Part shown: positions 1 through 8,538 of the stretch, in pieces
Layout of the letters: each line of letters begins with the position of its first letter
How positions within the stretch are numbered: position 1 is the first letter of the stretch
Source of the DNA: an uncultured Victivallales bacterium
Lineage (GTDB): Bacteria > Verrucomicrobiota > Lentisphaeria > Victivallales > UBA1829
Assembly (NCBI GenBank): GCA_934644965.1
Contig: CAKUDG010000018.1
Span: 5,470 to 69,469 of the forward strand
DNA: 64,000 nt
Direction of reading: 5' to 3'
Notes under the pieces: model-generated
Databases searched by the model: none
What the model saw: the letters and a program-made list of their open reading frames with translations, nothing else
What the model was told of the DNA's origin: nothing
Made by a program: the position numbers and the translations under genes

Positions 1-1915
1 TAAACAAAACTGTTCTTTCTCCATAATATTTCCGGAGCTCATCAGCAAGTTTCTGAATCTGCTCCGTTCTTCCCCCCAGAAGAAGAATCCGCATCCGTAC
101 CTCTGCCTCTTCGGCCTTTTCCTGCGCAGGCGTCCCGGGGGAAGAAGAAAGCGACGGGGAAAGAGAAGATCCGGATTCTTCCGTTGGGAACATCCGTTCC
201 CCGGCGGGGACCCCGGCTGCGGCATCCAGATCCTGCTGGGAAGTTTCCGTTCTTCCGGGAATCCTCTCCACGGAAGAGAATCCATCCGCTTGCGGATCCT
301 CCGTCTGTTGCAATGGAATGCCGGAAGCCCCGGCCTCCGACCACGTCGGCATTTTCTTCTTTCCTCCGGATAAGATAACGAGTGCCGAAATCAGAGCGAG
401 ACAGAGCAGGGCAAGAATGACAGCGGTGGAGAGGAGGAGAATGTTCCTCCTCTTCGGGAGAGCTTGCTCTGATTTCTTCTCCCTTCGTCCATTTCCTTTT
501 TGCTGTGCGGAGGCGGCAATGGCGGAAGAAGAGTCTTTCCCTCCGCCTCTGTCAGGTTTCCCGTGCGGGGAAGAAGGCTGTTCTTTCCGGGATCCGGGAT
601 TTTCTTTCGCGGAAGAAGGGAGTTTCTGAAGATGGATCGTGGGGGTTCTCAAGGGGGCCCTGAAATCGGGTTCTCCTGCGGCTTCTGCGGAAGATTGGTC
701 GGAAGATTCAGCGGAGGAATCTTCCGCAGCAGAAGATTTCGGGAAAGCGCCGGGAGCGGGACTGGAAGTGGAGGCCGAGTCGGGAGAAGAGGGATCGCCC
801 GGGAGAATGATGGCATCCTTCCTGTTTAGGGGAGCAATCTTTTCTTCTTTTCCTTTTTCCGATCCCGATTCCGTTTTCATTTTTTCCATTTTCCCCTCAT
901 CCATGCCCGCCGTCATGCCGGAGTCTTTGTCTTCCCCCCGGGAAGAAGGGAGGGGGAACGTGGCGAGAGCGGGGGGCCGTATGACGAAGGGGGCGGCGGT
1001 TTTCAGAGTGGTTTCCGAAAGAGAATCGGGCGGATTTTCCTCCAGTTCCCCGAGGATGGGCTCCAGACGTTCCAGAAGAGCTGAAGGGGAGGGGATCCTT
1101 TTCTGGAGATTCTTTGCACACATATCCCCCAGGAGTCCGGCAAGAGAATCGGGAAGGTCCCGCCTGAAGAGACGGATATCCGGGATTTCCTCTGGACTGA
1201 TGACCCGGGAAAGAATTTCAATGGAACTTTCTCCGCGGAAGGGACGCTTTCCGGAAAGCATTTCAAAAAGGACGATTCCGAGACTGTAGATGTCGGCGCG
1301 CGTATCGACTTTTCTGGAATCGAGCGCCTGTTCCGGAGACATGTAGGCGGGGGTTCCGAAGACGGAAGTTTCAAGAGTCAGAAGCGTATCCTGTTCGCTG
1401 GTGGATTTTGCGATGCCGAGATCGGCGAGTTTCACCGTGGAATCCGCCGCGAACATGATATTGTCCGGTTTGATGTCCCGGTGAACCATTCCGAGCTTCT
1501 GTGCGGCTTCGAGGGCGGAGGCGACCTGCCGGACAATCCCGAGCGCCATCCCCGGTGCGACATGCCCGACTTTTTTCAGAAGATCTCGCACACTTCCCCC
1601 GGAAACATATTCCATCACAATGTAATGCATTCCGTTTTCCGGACTGACGCCCGCATCGTGCACTTCGATCAGATTGGGGTGTTTGAGTTTGCAGGCCAGT
1701 TTCGCCTCCCGGATGAAGCGGTCGACGAAACGCTGATTCCGGAGAGCCATGGAGGGGAACAGCACTTTCAAAGCAAAAAGACTGTCCAGAACCGTGTGGC
1801 GGGCCAGATAGACCGCCCCCATTCCCCCTCTGCCCAGAAGTCTTTCAATCCGGTATTTTTCAAAAAGGGAACCTTCCTTCAGTAGTTCTCCTCTGCCGTT
1901 TTTCTCTCCGTTCAT
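1..1915 (-). CDS. Membrane-anchored Ser/Thr protein kinase, partial (C-terminus beyond left edge)
   Basis: A reading frame open from the ATG at 1915 to base 1, at least 638 codons with no stop seen. The N-terminal half is a Hanks-type kinase: glycine loop GRGGMG (about residues 28-33), Lys in ALKVL (about 50), HRDIKPDN (about 145), a DLG version of DFG (LADLGIAKS), then GTPAYMSPEQ. A Ser/Pro/Glu-rich linker follows, then one hydrophobic segment at about residues 492-514 preceded by KRR. This implies a cytoplasmic kinase and an exported tail with predicted Glu-rich helix. AAGGA lies 9 bases before the ATG. It probably phosphorylates cellular proteins in response to an envelope signal; substrate unknown. 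It is divergent from the carbohydrate block. Kinase identity is clear; full length is unknown. Confidence 0.9.
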   Translation of the reverse strand, partial: MNGEKNGRGELLKEGSLFEKYRIERLLGRGGMGAVYLARHTVLDSLFALKVLFPSMALRNQRFVDRFIREAKLACKLKHPNLIEVHDAGVSPENGMHYIVMEYVSGGSVRDLLKKVGHVAPGMALGIVRQVASALEAAQKLGMVHRDIKPDNIMFAADSTVKLADLGIAKSTSEQDTLLTLETSVFGTPAYMSPEQALDSRKVDTRADIYSLGIVLFEMLSGKRPFRGESSIEILSRVISPEEIPDIRLFRRDLPDSLAGLLGDMCAKNLQKRIPSPSALLERLEPILGELEENPPDSLSETTLKTAAPFVIRPPALATFPLPSSRGEDKDSGMTAGMDEGKMEKMKTESGSEKGKEEKIAPLNRKDAIILPGDPSSPDSASTSSPAPGAFPKSSAAEDSSAESSDQSSAEAAGEPDFRAPLRTPTIHLQKLPSSAKENPGSRKEQPSSPHGKPDRGGGKDSSSAIAASAQQKGNGRREKKSEQALPKRRNILLLSTAVILALLCLALISALVILSGGKKKMPTWSEAGASGIPLQQTEDPQADGFSSVERIPGRTETSQQDLDAAAGVPAGERMFPTEESGSSLSPSLSSSPGTPAQEKAEEAEVRMRILLLGGRTEQIQKLADELRKYYGERTVLF

Positions 1916-2188
1916 GCCGAATAATCCTTAGATGGCTGGTATTGAATGAAATGGAAGCGATTCCACCCGGCGGTCTGTTTTGCAGTTCCTCTTTCCGCCC
2001 CTGCGGAGGAAAAGGGAGGGAGGAGAAGAGGGGAAAGCCGCAGAATGCCTTCCCGCCGCAGGATGCGGATGGAAAAGTTCATCTGAGTGAGCATTGAGCC
2101 CCCCTTTTCGGATCTGTTTTCCCTTATTTCATTGTCAGGAGTGGACGAGCGGAGACATCCTGTGTTTTTCTGAAAGTGCCGGGTGATA

Positions 2189-2217
2189 AAAATAGCATGA
2201 GAAAAAGGAATTTGCAA
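2189..2217 (-). promoter_or_regulatory. Putative promoter for the leftward kinase
   Basis: On the minus strand TTGCAA (2217-2212), 17 bases, TATTTT (2194-2189) preceded by GC, as at other promoters in the window. It would give a leader of about 265 bases. Pattern match only. Confidence 0.35.
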
Positions 2218-2454
2218 ATTCTGGAACAGCGGATGTCTTTCAGATCCGTTTTTTTTCTTTTGCAGTTTTTCCCCTCTCTGTCATGGCAAGGAGAAGGGTG
2301 GCGGACACGGGAGAGCGTTTTTTCGGAGAATGGGCCATTCCGATCATCCGCAAAGGAGGAAAGACGAATCGGGAAGGAGGAACTCGTACTCTGAAGGGAA
2401 ATCCATCCTTTCCTGTGAAATTTCATGAAAAATCAGAAAAAAATCAAAAAAAGA

Positions 2455-2482
2455 TTGACTTTTTCCCTTTTCAGAGTATAAT
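2455..2482 (+). promoter_or_regulatory. Sigma-70-type promoter of the GntR/LacI regulator
   Basis: TTGACT at 2455-2460, 16-base spacer, TATAAT at 2477-2482. It lies 61 bases before the preferred start of the regulator at 2544, in a locally AT-rich stretch. Confidence 0.7.
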
Positions 2483-2543
2483 CATAACTATTTTCAGATT
2501 CTGTTGATGATGAATGAATGATGTTTTCATAAGGTTTGAGCTT

Positions 2544-3746
2544 ATGAATGCCGCGACAAGAAAAAAAGGTTTGCTTTTCCGCCAGGTCCGCACCGATCTT
2601 CTGAAACGGATCTCCTCCGGAGAATTTCCCGTGAACAGCCAGCTTCCCACGGAACGGGAACTGATCCGGAAATACGGCGTTTCCATCACGACCATCCGGA
2701 AGGCGGTGCAGATGCTTTCTGATGAAGGAGTTGTATCCAAGAAGCAGGGGATGGGGACCTTTGTGGTGGCTCTGCCTTCCCCGGGAGAGAAAGAGAATTC
2801 ATTGCTTCTCCGGAAAAGCACCCCGGAGCGGAAAACGCTCCGGATCGGCGTGTTTCTGCCGGATCTGATGAAACTCAGAGAAGATGGAGACAGTCGGCAC
2901 TGGATGCTGAATGTGCGCCGTCTGAACGGGATTTATGCGCGTGCGGCGAATGCGAATGCCGCGGTGTTCGTCCATGGATTCGGAGAGAAAGTCGATCCCC
3001 GTTCATTCGACGGAGTCATTCACATGCCCTCTTATGCGGTGGCCCTTTCCGCGGAGGATCTGCGGGAAAAACTTTATGCGGAACTGGATGCTCTGCATGT
3101 GCCGCAGGTCACGATATCCGAATTTGATCCGCGTTTTGTGTCCAAATACTGGGTTGCGGAGATGATCGAGCTGGAGTTTTTCAAGGCTCTTCATTATTTG
3201 ATATCCCGGGGTCTGCGCAGGATTGCGCTGATCGGGCCGGAGCTGAACTGGGGCAACCCCCGTTATTCAGCGTACCGCAAGGTGCTGGAAAGAGAAGGAA
3301 TTGCATTCGACGGCAGACTCCTTTCGGAAAATCCTCCTTCCGATTCCCGGAGCGGAAGGGAGGCCTGCAGAGTTTTGTTCAGCCGTTTTTCCTCGGTCCG
3401 TTCCGCGCTGGAGGCGTTTGACGTGATTTTCTGCACGACGGATCTTCAGGCATACGGGGTTCTGTCTTTTCTCCGTGAGAATGGGATTTCGGTTCCCGGG
3501 GATCTCTGCGTGATGGGAGTGGACAATCTTCCGGAGTCGGCCGCGCTTCCGATTCCTCTGAGCAGCATGGAATTTTCCGGGCCCGCGGTTGGAGCGAAAG
3601 CCATGGATCTGCTTCTGGATGTGCTGGACGGGCGGGAACCGGATGGTCTGATGGTCTCCTGTCCCGGCAAGATTGTGGAACGGGAATCTACGATGAGGAG
3701 GAGCATTTTTTCGCCCGTAGAACAACCATCGGGAAATGCAGTGTAA
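2544..3746 (+). CDS. GntR-type transcriptional regulator with LacI-type sugar-sensing domain
   Basis: 400 residues from the ATG at 2544, which has AAGG 9 bases upstream; an in-frame ATG at 2514 has no binding site. Residues about 10-80 form a GntR winged helix (PTERELIRKYGVS, TTIRKAVQMLSDEG, KKQGMGTFV). From about residue 100 the sequence fits a LacI/periplasmic-binding-like effector domain (GVFLPDL, LIGPELNWGNPRY, CVMGVDN near the end). The architecture matches AraR-type regulators that bind a sugar and release an operator. As first gene of a carbohydrate block it probably controls that block, itself, or both. The ligand cannot be read from the sequence. Confidence 0.85.
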   Translation: MNAATRKKGLLFRQVRTDLLKRISSGEFPVNSQLPTERELIRKYGVSITTIRKAVQMLSDEGVVSKKQGMGTFVVALPSPGEKENSLLLRKSTPERKTLRIGVFLPDLMKLREDGDSRHWMLNVRRLNGIYARAANANAAVFVHGFGEKVDPRSFDGVIHMPSYAVALSAEDLREKLYAELDALHVPQVTISEFDPRFVSKYWVAEMIELEFFKALHYLISRGLRRIALIGPELNWGNPRYSAYRKVLEREGIAFDGRLLSENPPSDSRSGREACRVLFSRFSSVRSALEAFDVIFCTTDLQAYGVLSFLRENGISVPGDLCVMGVDNLPESAALPIPLSSMEFSGPAVGAKAMDLLLDVLDGREPDGLMVSCPGKIVERESTMRRSIFSPVEQPSGNAV

Positions 3747-3929
3747 GGATTCAGGCACCCATGAGAGAAAATTTCCTTCTGAAAGTCTGAAAGACTGAAA
3801 AGAGGAATCGGATCACAGGGGATAGAGATATTGAAGTTTGAATTTGTTTGATTTTGTTTTTTTGATTGAGAAACAAACAGGTACCATAACACATAAGCAG
3901 TCAAAAAGATTCAGGAAAAGGAGAGTCAG

Positions 3930-5333
3930 ATGATGCTTGAACAGATCAGGGAAAAAGCGAAACCCGCGATTGTGCCGTGTCTTGATACGGATTTTCTTCC
4001 GGCGGTGCTCTGGGACCGGGCCTTCCGAGCGGCGGTGAAGGAATCCGGGCGTGCGAAAAAAGTCAAGATTGTGATGGAACGCAACGCCGAGAGCGCGAGC
4101 GTTTATGAGACGGAACTTTTTGCGGATGCGTCTGCGGAGGAGTTTTCTGCAAATCTTCTTCATGTGGAACGTCTTGTTAAATCCATGTTCTGGATTTACG
4201 GAGGCTATCGCGTGACCATTGCCGGAGACAAGGCGGTGGCGGACGCCATGAAAGAGATTTATGATCTGAAGAACGGTGCACGTAAATTTGACTCTGAAGT
4301 CATGGGCGGGATTTACAGTTCCCCAGTGGAGATTCTGTATTCCGACTACGAACATGCGCCGTCTGCGAAGAGTTCGGCGCAGCCGCTTGGACGTCATCTG
4401 AAAGGCTGCCGGATCGGATTCGACCTGGGCGGGTCGGACAGGAAAGCCGCTGCGGTGATCGACGGTGAAGTCGTGTTTTCCGAGGAAATTCCCTGGGATC
4501 CCTACTTCCAGAAGGACCCCTCCTATCACAAGGCCGGGATTGAGGACTCCCTGAAACGCGCAGCCGCGCACCTTCCGCGTGTGGATGCCATCGGGGGGTC
4601 GACGGCGGGAGTGATTGTACAGAACCGCGTCCGCATTTCCTCCCTGTTCCGCGGAGTTCCGAAAGAAGATTTTGAATCGAAAGTCGCCAATATTTTTGTG
4701 GAACTGGCCAAAGAATGGAAGATTCCGTTTGAAGTGGTCAATGACGGTGAAGTGACGGCGCTGGCGGGATCCATGCAGCTGAATTCCAACGGAGTGCTCG
4801 GCGTTTCTCTGGGAACGAGCATGGCGGGCGGATACGTGAATCCGGACGGGAACATTACCGACTGGCTGAATGAACTTGCCTTCGTCCCCGTCGACTACCG
4901 TGAGAACGGCCCGGCGGACGAGTGGAGCGGAGATCTCGGTTGCGGCGTGCAGTATTTCTCGCAGCAGGGAGTGGCGCGTCTTGCACCTCTGGCAGGCATT
5001 GAATTTCCTGCGGAAATGAAGTTCCCGGAACGTCTGAAAGGGGTTCAGAAACTCATGGAGGAAGGCGATGCCCGGGCGGAAAAGATCTATCGGAGCATCG
5101 GCGTGGCCTTCGGCTATACGATCGCGCGCTATTACGATTTCTATCCGGCTCTGGACAGTCTGCTCATTCTCGGGCGCGTCACCACCGGAAGAGGCGGAGA
5201 CATCATTCTTGAGGAAGCCGAAAAGGTCATCCGGAGCGAATTCCCCGAATATCATGTGGCCTTTGCCATTCCGGATGAGAAGAACAAACGTCACGGGCAG
5301 GCGATCGCCGCGGCGAGTCTGCCGATGGCGTGA
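3930..5333 (+). CDS. ROK-like (ASKHA) sugar kinase with about 150-residue N-terminal extension
   Basis: 467 residues. From about residue 155 the ASKHA nucleotide-binding pattern appears: phosphate-1 loop GFDLGGSDRKAA, the acidic VVNDGEVTAL segment likely carrying the catalytic Asp, and phosphate-2 loop VSLGTSMAGG. A C-terminal LLILGRVTTGRGGD segment resembles the adenosine region. The first 150 residues have no family I recognise, and no helix-turn-helix is evident, so this is more likely an enzyme than a ROK repressor. GGAGAG precedes the ATG. The probable reaction is ATP-dependent phosphorylation of a hexose or derivative. It follows the regulator and precedes an amidohydrolase, consistent with sugar catabolism. 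The exact substrate is not determined. Confidence 0.7.
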   Translation: MMLEQIREKAKPAIVPCLDTDFLPAVLWDRAFRAAVKESGRAKKVKIVMERNAESASVYETELFADASAEEFSANLLHVERLVKSMFWIYGGYRVTIAGDKAVADAMKEIYDLKNGARKFDSEVMGGIYSSPVEILYSDYEHAPSAKSSAQPLGRHLKGCRIGFDLGGSDRKAAAVIDGEVVFSEEIPWDPYFQKDPSYHKAGIEDSLKRAAAHLPRVDAIGGSTAGVIVQNRVRISSLFRGVPKEDFESKVANIFVELAKEWKIPFEVVNDGEVTALAGSMQLNSNGVLGVSLGTSMAGGYVNPDGNITDWLNELAFVPVDYRENGPADEWSGDLGCGVQYFSQQGVARLAPLAGIEFPAEMKFPERLKGVQKLMEEGDARAEKIYRSIGVAFGYTIARYYDFYPALDSLLILGRVTTGRGGDIILEEAEKVIRSEFPEYHVAFAIPDEKNKRHGQAIAAASLPMA

Positions 5334-5404
5334 ATCTGGAGAGAAAAGGACGTGTGCTGACATTGGTGGTGGACTGGGGGGGGATAATAACAGGGAGACT
5401 TGCC

Positions 5405-6307
5405 ATGAAGGATTTTCATATTCACATCTATCCCCGGCCGAAGCCTGTTGCCGAACCGGGAGAATTCCTCAGAAGAACTGCGGAGGCGGGCGTCGACGGA
5501 GGGGCTGTCTTCAGCCTTCCTCCGGCTTCGTCGACGGAACATGCGGAGGATGTGAAGGAATGGCGGGAACGTCTGGACGGCGTTCTGTCATTCACCTCCC
5601 AGACTCCGGGTTTTCTGCCGGTCCTGAGGATGGATCCCACGGAAAGCGATGCGCGCGAACAGGTGCTTACCGCAGCTGAGCGCGGGATCCGGGGATTCAA
5701 AGTGATCTGCACGCATTTTTATCCGAAGGAATGTCTGGATATTTTCCGTCTGATTGCCGATACCGGTCTGCCCCTGATTTTTCACAGCGGGATTCTCTGG
5801 GGGCCGAACGCTTCCGCGGAATACAACCGCCCGGTGAATTTCGAGCATCTGATATATGTGAAGGGGCTTCGTTTTTCCCTGGCGCATATCGGCTGGCCGT
5901 GGTGCGAGGAATATGCGGCACTGTATGGACGCTTTGCCTATCAGCACGGGGCGGGGCTGCTGTCCGGAGGGACGGAATTTTTTGTGGACCTGACTCCCGG
6001 GACGCCGTTTTCCCGCCGGAGGGAAATGCTGAGAATGCTTTTTTCCCTGGGCTATGATCTGGCGCGGAATGTGCTGTGGGGGTCTGACGGAAGCACGAAC
6101 AGCTATCCGGTGCGCAACGTCCGGCAATGGCTGGATCTGGATCGCGGGATTTTCCGGGAGATTCAGAATCTGGCGGAAATTTCCCCGTTGTCCAGCGGTC
6201 TGGCGGAAAGAAGTCAGGAGGACGCCTCCTGTCCGCCAGAGGATCTCTTCTCCCGGATTGCAGACCGCAATTTTGAGCGTTTTTTCAGCAGAGCGGAACA
6301 ATCATAA
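5405..6307 (+). CDS. Amidohydrolase-2 family metal-dependent hydrolase
   Basis: 300 residues from the ATG at 5405, with AGGGAG 7 bases upstream; an in-frame start at 5330 overlaps the kinase gene and lacks a site. The protein opens with FHIHIYP, the HxH metal motif of the TIM-barrel amidohydrolases. FKVICTHFYPK, LIFHSGILWG, LAHIGWPW and LWGSDGS supply the later metal or catalytic His and Asp positions in the usual order. The family includes hydrolases, decarboxylases and lactonases, so deacetylation, lactone opening or hydration of a sugar derivative are all possible. It lies 71 bases after the kinase and is probably co-transcribed. Confidence 0.75.
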   Translation: MKDFHIHIYPRPKPVAEPGEFLRRTAEAGVDGGAVFSLPPASSTEHAEDVKEWRERLDGVLSFTSQTPGFLPVLRMDPTESDAREQVLTAAERGIRGFKVICTHFYPKECLDIFRLIADTGLPLIFHSGILWGPNASAEYNRPVNFEHLIYVKGLRFSLAHIGWPWCEEYAALYGRFAYQHGAGLLSGGTEFFVDLTPGTPFSRRREMLRMLFSLGYDLARNVLWGSDGSTNSYPVRNVRQWLDLDRGIFREIQNLAEISPLSSGLAERSQEDASCPPEDLFSRIADRNFERFFSRAEQS

Positions 6308-6319
6308 ATACTCAGGAAC

Positions 6320-6351
6320 GCGAACACGTAAGCACGCGAACACATAAGCAC
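6320..6351 (+). repeat. Two tandem 16-base repeats upstream of the nucleotidyltransferase gene
   Basis: GCGAACACGTAAGCAC is followed directly by GCGAACACATAAGCAC. The core AACACATAAGCA also occurs at 3888-3899, upstream of the ROK-like kinase. It may be an operator or a chance repeat. Confidence 0.6.
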
Positions 6352-6396
6352 ACAAAAAAACAGTCAAATTCATAAGGATAAGGAAATCAGAAGAAA

Positions 6397-7299
6397 ATGA
6401 AACCAGCGCTTGTTGTTCTCGCCGCCGGAATGGGCAGCCGTTACGGCGGACTCAAACAGATTGATCCCGTCGGACCGAATGGCGAGATTATTCTGGATTA
6501 CTCCATATACGATGCTCTCCGCGGCGGATTCGGCAAGGTGGTTTTCATTATCCGCCGTGATATTGAAGCGGAATTCCGGAAAGTGGTCGGAGCCCGCTGG
6601 GAGAACCATGTTCAGGTGGAATATGCTTTCCAGCAGCTGGACGATCTTCCTGCACCGTTCACTGTCCCTGAAGGCCGGACCAAGCCTTGGGGAACCGGAC
6701 ACGCCATCATGTGCGCCGCTCCGAAAATTGCCGAACCCTTTGCCGCTATCAATGCAGACGATTTCTACGGACGCAGCGGATATGCCCAGCTGGGCGCCGC
6801 CCTGACGTCCAATGAGAATCCGAAGCGTCATTTCATGGTGGGATTCCCCCTGAAGAACACGCTTTCAGAATTTGGTTCCGTCTCCCGTGGGATCTGCACC
6901 ACGAATGCGGACGGCATTCTTCAGGAAGTGGTCGAACGCACAAAAATCGAACCTCTTCCCGGCGGCCGCGCCGTCTTCACGGAAGAGGACGGCTCCCGGA
7001 CCGAACTCACCGGAAACGAAATCGCCTCCATGAACATGTGGGGATTCATGCCTTCGCTTTTCGACGGTCTCGGCGCACTGTTTGAAGAATTTCTCCGCAC
7101 CCGCGGAACGGAAATGAAATCCGAATTTTACATTCCCGCCGCCGTGGCCAGTCTGATCAAGGCAGGCAAAGCGGAAGTGAAGGTGCTGGAGAGCCTCGAT
7201 TCGTGGTTCGGCGTGACTTATCGGGAAGACAAGCCGCGCGTTCAGGAGGATATCCGCAATCTGATCGCTTCCGGAGCGTATCCGGAACGGATTTTCTGA
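6397..7299 (+). CDS. Sugar-1-phosphate nucleotidyltransferase
   Basis: 300 residues. The N-terminus VVLAAGMGSRYGG with KQIDPVGPNGE is the nucleotide-binding loop of the NTP_transferase fold, and INADDFYG has the Asp pair expected for metal. SEFYIPAAV and WFGVTYREDK are typical of the C-terminal part. It lacks the left-handed beta-helix extension of GlmU. With the anomeric kinase and epimerase that follow, the likely reaction is NTP plus hexose-1-phosphate to NDP-sugar plus pyrophosphate, as in amino-sugar salvage. UDP is plausible but base preference is inference. A good site (AAGGATAAGGAA) precedes the ATG. Confidence 0.85.
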   Translation: MKPALVVLAAGMGSRYGGLKQIDPVGPNGEIILDYSIYDALRGGFGKVVFIIRRDIEAEFRKVVGARWENHVQVEYAFQQLDDLPAPFTVPEGRTKPWGTGHAIMCAAPKIAEPFAAINADDFYGRSGYAQLGAALTSNENPKRHFMVGFPLKNTLSEFGSVSRGICTTNADGILQEVVERTKIEPLPGGRAVFTEEDGSRTELTGNEIASMNMWGFMPSLFDGLGALFEEFLRTRGTEMKSEFYIPAAVASLIKAGKAEVKVLESLDSWFGVTYREDKPRVQEDIRNLIASGAYPERIF

Positions 7300-7437
7300 T
7301 TCGATCATACGTCACACCATCCGGGAGAAGGAAAGGCGGACGGGCCTGAGCGGCAAGGCGGGGAAAATCAGGCCCTGTCCGGATTCCTTCCGGGAAACCA
7401 TTTTTCCCCATTGAGTTTAAGAAATAAGAGTGGAATC

Positions 7438-8538
7438 ATGCTGGTAAAAATCAAAGACATTGCATCGAAGTTCGACATCTGGGGGGATTTTCTCTGGGCT
7501 GAAAGCTACGGATCCGGACATATCAACGACACCTATCTCGGAGTGTTCAACCAGGCCGGCTATCCCGTGCGCTACATTTTCCAGCGCATCAACACGAATG
7601 TGTTCAAACAGCCGGAAGAACTCATGGAGAACATCTCCCGCGTGCTGGAGCATGCGAAGTCCAAACTTGCGGGGCGTCCGGATGCGACCAGACGGGCGCT
7701 CACGATTGTCAACACCTGCGGAAAACTTCCGTATTACGTTGATGAAGACGGGCATTACTGGAGATGCTATCTTTTCATTGAACGCGCCCGGACTTATGAC
7801 ATTCTCGAAACGGCGGAGCACGCCTACCAGGCGGCGCGCGCCTTCGGGTCCTTCCAGAAACTTCTGGCCGACATCCCCGGCGGCCGCCTGCACGAGACCA
7901 TCCCCAACTTCCACAACACCCCCTCCCGTATTGCCGATTTCGATGCCGCGCTCGCAAAAGACGTGAAAAACCGCGCGGCTCTTGCCCGCGAGGAAATTGA
8001 ATTCGTGCAGAAAATGCGCGGGATGGCACCTGTTCTTCTGGATCTTGCCGCGAAAGGCGAAATACCCGAACGCATCACCCATAACGATACGAAACTGAAC
8101 AATGTCATGCTCGACGACGAAACGGGCGAAGGTATCTGCGTGATCGATCTTGACACCATCATGCCCGGGATTTCCCTCTACGATTTCGGCGATCTCGTGC
8201 GCACGAGCGTGAGTCCCGCGGCGGAGGACGAGACCGATCTTAGCAAAGTCCAGGCCCGCATGGAAATGTTCGAAGCACTGGCGAAAGGCTTCCTCGACGG
8301 CGCGGACGGATGTCTCACACCGAAGGAAGTCGAAATGATGCCCTTCTCCGGCATGCTCATCACCTTTGAAATCGGCGTCCGCTTCCTCACGGATTTCCTG
8401 GAGGGGGATCGTTACTTCAAGGTCAAACGCGAAAATCACAATCTCGACCGCTGCCGGACCCAGTTCACACTCGTCCGCCGCCTTATGGAAAAAGAAAACG
8501 AAATGAAAGCCATCATCGAAAGGATAACGGGCAAATGA
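7438..8538 (+). CDS. NahK-like sugar 1-kinase (APH/choline-kinase fold)
   Basis: 366 residues from the ATG at 7438; an upstream in-frame TTG at 7411 is less likely. The APH-type catalytic loop is THNDTKLNNVM, followed by VIDLDTIMPG and YDFGDLVR, where the Asp binds magnesium. The start GSGHINDTY corresponds to the nucleotide loop of N-acetylhexosamine 1-kinases, whose overall pattern this closely follows. Predicted reaction: anomeric phosphorylation of GlcNAc, GalNAc or a related hexose by ATP. The gene ends in a 4-base ATGA overlap with the epimerase, implying translational coupling, and follows the nucleotidyltransferase that would use its product. Confidence 0.85.
   Translation: MLVKIKDIASKFDIWGDFLWAESYGSGHINDTYLGVFNQAGYPVRYIFQRINTNVFKQPEELMENISRVLEHAKSKLAGRPDATRRALTIVNTCGKLPYYVDEDGHYWRCYLFIERARTYDILETAEHAYQAARAFGSFQKLLADIPGGRLHETIPNFHNTPSRIADFDAALAKDVKNRAALAREEIEFVQKMRGMAPVLLDLAAKGEIPERITHNDTKLNNVMLDDETGEGICVIDLDTIMPGISLYDFGDLVRTSVSPAAEDETDLSKVQARMEMFEALAKGFLDGADGCLTPKEVEMMPFSGMLITFEIGVRFLTDFLEGDRYFKVKRENHNLDRCRTQFTLVRRLMEKENEMKAIIERITGK

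Larger units (their letters stand above)
1916..2543. other. Intergenic region between divergent kinase and regulator
   Basis: About 630 bases with no convincing gene. It holds one plausible promoter for each flanking gene (listed separately). Short open frames here lack ribosome binding sites and recognisable sequence. Confidence 0.6.

Noticed and set aside
3813..5363. 516-codon antisense frame over the ROK-like kinase
   Set aside because: It mirrors codon periodicity of the real gene, has no ribosome site and a His/Arg/Phe-rich composition without domains.
7417..8439. 340-codon antisense frame over the NahK-like gene
   Set aside because: Shadow of the coding strand; no family features.
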